A stretch of DNA of 47,984 nt from Gammaproteobacteria bacterium (GTDB taxonomy: Bacteria > Pseudomonadota > Gammaproteobacteria > Steroidobacterales > GCA-2729495). The translations under genes and the position numbers were made by a program. Numbering within the stretch: the first letter of the stretch is position 1; every line of letters starts with the position of its first letter. Location of the stretch: positions 15,231 through 63,214 of the forward strand of contig JACFNV010000003.1 of the NCBI GenBank assembly GCA_019454675.1, written 5' to 3'. This document shows positions 43,578 to 47,984 of this stretch, in pieces. Under the pieces are notes generated by a model, which made no database searches, was not told the DNA's origin, and saw only the letters and a program-made list of their open reading frames with translations.

Positions 43578-44483
43578 TCAGGTGGCCTTCGGGGCAGCGC
43601 CACCTTCCGACTGGCGCGCAATGCGCCGTGCCGGGCTGATGATGGCCAGCGCGACCATGATCACCAGCGCACCGATGGCGAGGCCGATCTGCAGCGCGTA
43701 CTTGCCGGGCTGCACCCAGATCTCGTCGATCTTGCCCCACTTCTCGAGGATCTCCACCACGTTGTAGGCAATGATCGCGGTGGGGATCGCATAGCGCATG
43801 GCGGGCGCCACGCGCTGGTACCACCACAGCCGCTGGCCGAGGTACACCGCCCAGATGGCGAACAGGCCGCAGGCAATGAAGGTTGCCGGGTGGTCGGTGC
43901 CGAAAAAGGCCGGGTTATAGAGGATCAGCAGCACGATGTAGCAGAACCAGGTGACGTAGACCGTCTCCATGGCCACCAGCAGCGAGATGTTGCGGTCGGC
44001 CACCGCGGTACGCTCGCCCGGCGGCGTCATGTGCAGGTTGCGATGGATCCACATGAACATGTTGCAGCGGGTGTCGCGTCGCGAGAAGAAGTAAAGCAGC
44101 GAGGCGAACAGCACGCCTACCGAGGACAGCATCACCCGGTATTCGGGCAATGTTTCCTTGGCGCCCCAGACGATCGGCTCGACCTCCAGGTCCTGTGCGA
44201 CATAGACGAAGCTGAACTCGATCCACGCCAGCCAGATCAGGCTGCCACCGGCAAAGCCGAGCAGCGTTGCCCCCAGCTCTGGCCGCTTGCCACCGATCCA
44301 CACCATCACCGAGCCGATGAGGCCGATGAAGAACGACGCCATGAAGACATGCTCCTTGAACCAGGAGTGCTCCATCATGTACATCACGTAATGGCCGATA
44401 CCCTGCCAGCCGAAGACGACCAGCAAGGCGATGATGGCCGGGATCGGCGCCTGATAATATTTCTGGATTGTCTGCGTAGCCAT
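43578..44483 (-). CDS. Polytopic membrane protein of unknown function
   Basis: The 301-residue product begins MATQTIQKYYQAPIPAIIAL (Shine-Dalgarno GGGGGT) and has about eight to nine membrane helices, with loops carrying conserved-looking His, Trp and Tyr residues (FGWQGIGHYVMYMMEHSWF; FMWIHRNLHMTPPGER). The many aromatic and His residues near membrane borders would suit a redox or haem-related role, but no motif settles this. No family was recognised. It follows the MFS pump gene after 176 bases, in which nothing else is visible, and has its own terminator. Confidence 0.8.
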   Translation of the reverse strand: MATQTIQKYYQAPIPAIIALLVVFGWQGIGHYVMYMMEHSWFKEHVFMASFFIGLIGSVMVWIGGKRPELGATLLGFAGGSLIWLAWIEFSFVYVAQDLEVEPIVWGAKETLPEYRVMLSSVGVLFASLLYFFSRRDTRCNMFMWIHRNLHMTPPGERTAVADRNISLLVAMETVYVTWFCYIVLLILYNPAFFGTDHPATFIACGLFAIWAVYLGQRLWWYQRVAPAMRYAIPTAIIAYNVVEILEKWGKIDEIWVQPGKYALQIGLAIGALVIMVALAIISPARRIARQSEGGAAPKAT

Positions 44484-44659
44484 GCGTCTGACCCCCCGTC
44501 AGGAAAGCATTGGAATCTGCCTAGAATAGGCTGCAAGAGGCCATAACGGAAGAGGCTTGGCACATGGCGTTGCGGCAGGCTTGCCGCGCCGCTGCCGGCA
44601 CGGCGAGCAGGATCCCGCACGCCGGGCCACGCCAGCAGCTCATGGACCGCTGCCCGTGC

Positions 44660-45952
44660 TCAGCCACCCACCCCGGCAACGGCAGGACGCCGGCGGCCCT
44701 CCGCCTCCACCGCCGGCAGGAAGCCCGCCAGCAGCCCGATGACCGGCAGCCAGGCGCACAGGTGGTAGACGAAGCCGATGCTGGTGGCATCCGCCAGCTC
44801 GCCAAGCACCGCGGCACCGATGCCGCCGAGGCCGAAGGCAAGCCCGAAGAACAGCCCCGAGACCGTGCCCACCTTCGCGGGCATGAGCTCCTGCGCATAG
44901 ACCACGATGGCCGGGAAGGCCGAGGCGAGGATGAAGCCGATCGGCACGCTCAGCAGCGCGGTCCAGGACAGGCTGGCGTAGGGCAGCGCAAGGGTGAAGG
45001 GCAGCACGCCGACGATCGACAGCCAGATGACCTTCTTGCGCCCGATCTTGTCGCCGATCCAGCCACCGGCGATGGTGCCGGCCGCAGCGGCGGCGAGGAA
45101 CACGAACAGATAGAGCTGCGAGGCCTGCACCGACACCCCGAACTCGCTGATCAGGTAGAAGGTGTAGTAGCTGGTCATGCTCGCCATGTAGAAGAACTTG
45201 GAGAAGATCAGCGCGATCAGCACCGCGATGGCCAGGACTACCTGGCGGTGCGGCACGCCGGGCTGCCCGGCCCTGCGCGCGGCCCCCGCCCGCATGCGGG
45301 CCAGCCCCTGCCACTTGTACCAGTGCCCGACCTTGATCAGCAGGAAGATGCCGAGCAGTGCCGCCGCGGAAAACCAGGCGACGCTCGCCTGCCCGTAGCC
45401 GATCACCACGAAAGCGGCCAGCAGCGGGCCGATGGCGGAGCCCGCATTGCCACCGACCTGGAACAGCGACTGCGCCAGGCCGTGGCGATGCCCCGCCGCC
45501 ATGCGCGCCACCCGCGATGACTCGGGGTGGAACACCGAGGAACCGACGCCGACCAGGGCAGCAGCCACCAGCAGCATGGTGAAGTCATGCGCATAGGCCA
45601 GCAGCAACAGGCCGCACAGCGTGCTGCCCATGCCCATGGCCAGCGAGTAGGGCCTGGGATGGCGGTCGATGTACAGGCCCACCAGCGGCTGCAGCATCGA
45701 GGCCGTCACCTGCGAAGTGAAGGTGAACAGGCCGATCTGGCGGAAGCTCAGCCCGTAGTTTTCCTTGAGGACGGGATAGATGGCGGGCAACAGCGACTGC
45801 ATCATGTCGTTGAGCAGGTGGCAGACGCTGATGGCGGCCAGGATGCCGAAAGCCGTACCCTCGGCGCTGGGCTGGCCGGGGCGGATGGGGGTGGTGTTCA
45901 CGCGGGGATATGGGGTGGTGGGATCGGCGTACAGCCTAGCAAAGCGCAACAT
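44660..45952 (-). CDS. MFS transporter, fosmidomycin-resistance (Fsr) type
   Basis: The product of about 430 residues has 12 membrane helices. The start of the core, FGILAAISVCHLLNDMMQSLLPAIYPVLKENYGLSF, corresponds to helix 1 of Fsr, and VGSSVFHPESSRVARMAAG is another strong family match. It is a proton-driven exporter or a related uptake protein; the natural substrate is unknown. Start is uncertain: ATG at 45952 lacks a good Shine-Dalgarno, and GTG at 45901 is an alternative. Confidence 0.9.
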   Translation of the reverse strand: MLRFARLYADPTTPYPRVNTTPIRPGQPSAEGTAFGILAAISVCHLLNDMMQSLLPAIYPVLKENYGLSFRQIGLFTFTSQVTASMLQPLVGLYIDRHPRPYSLAMGMGSTLCGLLLLAYAHDFTMLLVAAALVGVGSSVFHPESSRVARMAAGHRHGLAQSLFQVGGNAGSAIGPLLAAFVVIGYGQASVAWFSAAALLGIFLLIKVGHWYKWQGLARMRAGAARRAGQPGVPHRQVVLAIAVLIALIFSKFFYMASMTSYYTFYLISEFGVSVQASQLYLFVFLAAAAAGTIAGGWIGDKIGRKKVIWLSIVGVLPFTLALPYASLSWTALLSVPIGFILASAFPAIVVYAQELMPAKVGTVSGLFFGLAFGLGGIGAAVLGELADATSIGFVYHLCAWLPVIGLLAGFLPAVEAEGRRRPAVAGVGG

Positions 45953-46071
45953 CGCACGCCACGATGGGCGCCCGGCAGTCGCCAAGTGCCACCCCAGGCG
46001 GTATCTTTGAAGACCATTTTGGTCCATGCGCTGCAGCAGGCGATCGCCGGCGGGCAGTGCGGCACGCACAC

Positions 46072-46659
46072 ATGAACGACACCCGGATGAACACCCGCTA
46101 TCCCCCACTCATCATCGGCGCGCACTGGCTGACGCTGCTGCTTCTGGCCGGCGTCTATGCGCTGATCGAGCTGCGCACCTTCTTCCCCAAGGACAGCGAT
46201 CCACGCGAGCTGATGAAGGCCTGGCACTTCATGCTCGGGCTCACGGTGCTGCTGGTCACGCTGGCGCGGCTGGGCGTGCGCCATCGCACCCGCCTGGCGG
46301 GCATCGAGCCACCCCCGCCCGCCTGGCAGCAATCGCTGGCCACCCTCGGCCACATCGTGCTGTACATCTTCCTGGTGGGGATGCCGCTGCTGGGCTGGGT
46401 CACGCTGAGCCTCAAGGGCAAGCCGATCCCCTTCTTCGGCCTCGAGCTGCCGGCGCTCGCCGCCGCGGACAAGCCGCTCGGCAAGGAGTTCGAGTCCATC
46501 CACGAGCTCATCGGCAACATCGGCTACTACCTCATCGGCCTGCATGCGCTGGCCGCGCTGTACCACCACCATTTCCTGCACGACAACAGCCTGCTGCGCA
46601 TGTTGCCGGCAAAGCGCGCCGCATGGCTCGCCGCACGATCCGCAAGACGCAGCAGCTGA
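46072..46659 (+). CDS. Cytochrome b561-type membrane protein
   Basis: The 195-residue, four-helix protein has the haem-ligand histidines expected of bacterial cytochrome b561: His18 (GAHWLTLLLL), His52 (KAWHFMLGL), His94 (TLGHIVLYIF) and His144/His158 (ESIHELIG; IGLHALAALYHHH). It passes electrons between quinol and periplasmic partners. A start five codons later (MNTRYPP) is also possible. The cytochrome c' gene follows 19 bases downstream, making it the likely electron partner. Confidence 0.92.
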   Translation: MNDTRMNTRYPPLIIGAHWLTLLLLAGVYALIELRTFFPKDSDPRELMKAWHFMLGLTVLLVTLARLGVRHRTRLAGIEPPPPAWQQSLATLGHIVLYIFLVGMPLLGWVTLSLKGKPIPFFGLELPALAAADKPLGKEFESIHELIGNIGYYLIGLHALAALYHHHFLHDNSLLRMLPAKRAAWLAARSARRSS

Positions 46660-46678
46660 AGAACCGGAAGGAACCATC

Positions 46679-47131
46679 GTGAACCACATCAAACGCAGGC
46701 TGTTTGCCGCCACCGCCCTGCTCGCCGCGCTGGCCGGCGCCCCCGCCCTGCATGCCCACCTGCCGCCGGGCACACCCGGCATGGCCCTGCGGGGCGTCAT
46801 GCAGAAGCTCGGCGCGGACATGCAGGCCGTCACCGGCGCCATCAGCATCGAGGACTGGGCCACGGTGGCGCAGCTCGCACCCGGCATCGCCAAGCATGCC
46901 GAGCCGCCAGCCGAGGAAAAGGCGCTGATCATCGGCTGGCTCGGCGCGGAGGCGGGCAAGTTCCGCGGCTTCGACCACCAGGCCCACGAGGCGGCAAGCG
47001 CCATGGGCGAGGCGGCCTCGCGCGGCGATGGCACGGCGGTCATCGCCGCCTTCGCCAGGGTGCAGGAGAGCTGCCTCGGCTGCCACCAGGCCTACCGCAA
47101 GCCCTTCATCGAGCACTTCTACGGACACTGA
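46679..47131 (+). CDS. Cytochrome c' (class II c-type cytochrome)
   Basis: The 150-residue product starts at a GTG at 46679 (GGAAGGA upstream) and has a signal peptide (RRLFAATALLAALAGAPALHA). The single haem site is near the C-terminus, Cys132-x2-Cys135-His136 (SCLGCHQAYRKPF), the position that defines class II. The mature protein is a four-helix bundle. Such proteins bind nitric oxide or carry electrons in the periplasm. Confidence 0.92.
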   Translation: MNHIKRRLFAATALLAALAGAPALHAHLPPGTPGMALRGVMQKLGADMQAVTGAISIEDWATVAQLAPGIAKHAEPPAEEKALIIGWLGAEAGKFRGFDHQAHEAASAMGEAASRGDGTAVIAAFARVQESCLGCHQAYRKPFIEHFYGH

Positions 47132-47156
47132 GCCAGGACAGGCCGGTACGCCGCGG

Positions 47157-47819
47157 GTGCGCTGCGTGCTGGCGGGAGCGGCAAGGCCGCTCGGCCACAC
47201 CACCAGCGGCATCGCCAAGCAGCCCGTCACCGGCCCCTGCCACGTCGGGCCGCTGGGCCTGGCCGGTGACGAGCAGGCTGATCTCAAGGCGCACGGCGGC
47301 GAGTACAAGGCCGTGCACTGTTATGCCTGGTCGCATTACGCCTACTGGCGCAGCGTGCTGCCCGACCAGCCGCTGTGGCATGCGCCGGGCGCCTTCGGCG
47401 AGAACCTCAGCCTCGACGGCATCGACGAGCACGGCGTGTGCATCGGCGACCGCTGGCGCATCGGCAGCGCGCTGTTCAGCGTCAGCCAGGGGCGACAGCC
47501 CTGCTACAAGCTGAAGCTGCGCTTCGGTATCGCCGACATGCCGCGGCGCGTGCAGGACACGCTGCGCGCCGGCTGGTACCTGCGCGTGCTCGAGCCGGGC
47601 CTGGTGCAGGCCGGCGACAGCTGCCGGCTCATCGAGCGCCCGCATCCCGATTACAGCGTGGCCCGCCTGCTGGCGCTGATCCGCGACCGCGAGACCGGCG
47701 CGGCGGCACTCGAACCCGTGCTCGAGCTGCCCCTGCCCCCGAGCTGGCGGCGGCTGTTCGAGGGCCGCCTGCGCAGCGCGCAGGTGGAAGACTGGCAGCC
47801 ACGGCTCGAGGGCCGCTGA
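47157..47819 (+). CDS. MOSC-domain protein, YiiM-like
   Basis: The product of about 220 residues carries the MOSC pattern GLAGDEQADLKAHGGEYKAV, followed by GAFGENLSLDGIDE and the Cys motif GRQPCYKLKLRF, whose Cys is the expected cofactor-contacting residue. YiiM-type proteins reduce N-hydroxylated compounds with a molybdenum cofactor and an accessory redox chain. A GTG at 47157 is the best start; no ATG lies close by. The C-terminal SWRRLFEGRLRSAQVEDWQPRL also matches YiiM. Confidence 0.88.
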   Translation: MRCVLAGAARPLGHTTSGIAKQPVTGPCHVGPLGLAGDEQADLKAHGGEYKAVHCYAWSHYAYWRSVLPDQPLWHAPGAFGENLSLDGIDEHGVCIGDRWRIGSALFSVSQGRQPCYKLKLRFGIADMPRRVQDTLRAGWYLRVLEPGLVQAGDSCRLIERPHPDYSVARLLALIRDRETGAAALEPVLELPLPPSWRRLFEGRLRSAQVEDWQPRLEGR

Positions 47820-47828
47820 AGGCGGGCT

Positions 47829-47984
47829 TCAGGCCGGGTCGGCGCCCGGCCGGCGCGTGAACCACACCAGCGCGGTCATCAACAGCACGATCCAGCCCGA
47901 GAGCCAGAACAGCTCGTTGGCCGCCAGCTGGTAGGCCTGGCGCACCAGCTCGCGACTCATCATGCCGGCCACCTGCTCGGCGCT
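47829..47984 (-). CDS. C-terminal end of a DHA2-type MFS efflux pump (partial)
   Basis: The last 51 residues of a minus-strand protein reach the right edge in frame. RELVRQAYQLAANELFWLSG and WIVLLMTALVWFTRRP match the final loop and 14th helix of EmrB/DHA2 drug exporters. The rest lies beyond the window. Confidence 0.75.
   Translation of the reverse strand, partial: SAEQVAGMMSRELVRQAYQLAANELFWLSGWIVLLMTALVWFTRRPGADPA

Overview
The window is a GC-rich chromosomal segment of a Gram-negative bacterium, most likely a gammaproteobacterium of the Steroidobacterales/Nevskiales/Xanthomonadales kind. Supporting traits are a Wzx/Wzy/Wzz/Wza-type polysaccharide locus, a PEP-CTERM protein, a vitamin-B12-receptor-like TonB-dependent receptor, RlmJ, class I FBPase and cytochrome c'. 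The exact lineage cannot be fixed from the sequence. No rRNA, tRNA, CRISPR array, transposase or phage gene was seen.

1-4.2 kb is the visibly AT-richer end of a surface-polysaccharide locus: a truncated (alpha/alpha)-barrel-like enzyme, a Wzx flippase, a Wzy-like polymerase and a Wzz-like chain-length protein. At about 4.2 kb base composition jumps to the high GC of the rest, starting with a very long SLBB-repeat export protein (Wza type). 7.1-14.6 kb is an envelope region: a membrane-bound HD-GYP protein whose eponymous HD is replaced by AN, translationally coupled to a LapG-like periplasmic cysteine protease; a divergent Slam-like barrel protein; an unknown Cys-rich secreted protein; a cohesin-like PEP-CTERM protein; an L,D-transpeptidase; and an orphan PEP-CTERM tail just before a terminator.

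14.6-23.6 kb is transport: a two-gene ABC exporter facing a MerR regulator across a perfect palindrome, an APC amino-acid permease, and a Zn/Cd/Pb-type P1B ATPase. The ATPase has its own MerR-type promoter and a roughly 100-residue His-rich insertion in its actuator domain. 23.8-37.2 kb is mostly housekeeping and redox: GST, rhomboid protease, FrnE-like DsbA protein, MsrB, FBPase, a MerR-like regulator, an LLM oxidoreductase, a VOC protein, a TonB receptor, RlmJ, a LysR regulator, a YebC-family protein and a Rieske oxygenase.

38.0-41.7 kb holds the most unusual neighbourhood. On the minus strand lie a zincin-like metallopeptidase, an ATP-grasp ligase, a methyltransferase with an endonuclease-III-like four-cysteine tail, and then a self-contained 26-codon gene with its own promoter-like sequence, a full-length Shine-Dalgarno match and an intrinsic terminator. 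Next to it is a 21-bp inverted-repeat element. Whether the peptide is a substrate of the upstream enzymes is inference. 42-48 kb carries a small outer-membrane barrel protein behind an AT-rich leader, two unrecognised membrane proteins, a fosmidomycin-resistance-type MFS pump, a cytochrome b561/cytochrome c' pair, a YiiM-like MOSC protein and the end of a DHA2-type MFS pump.
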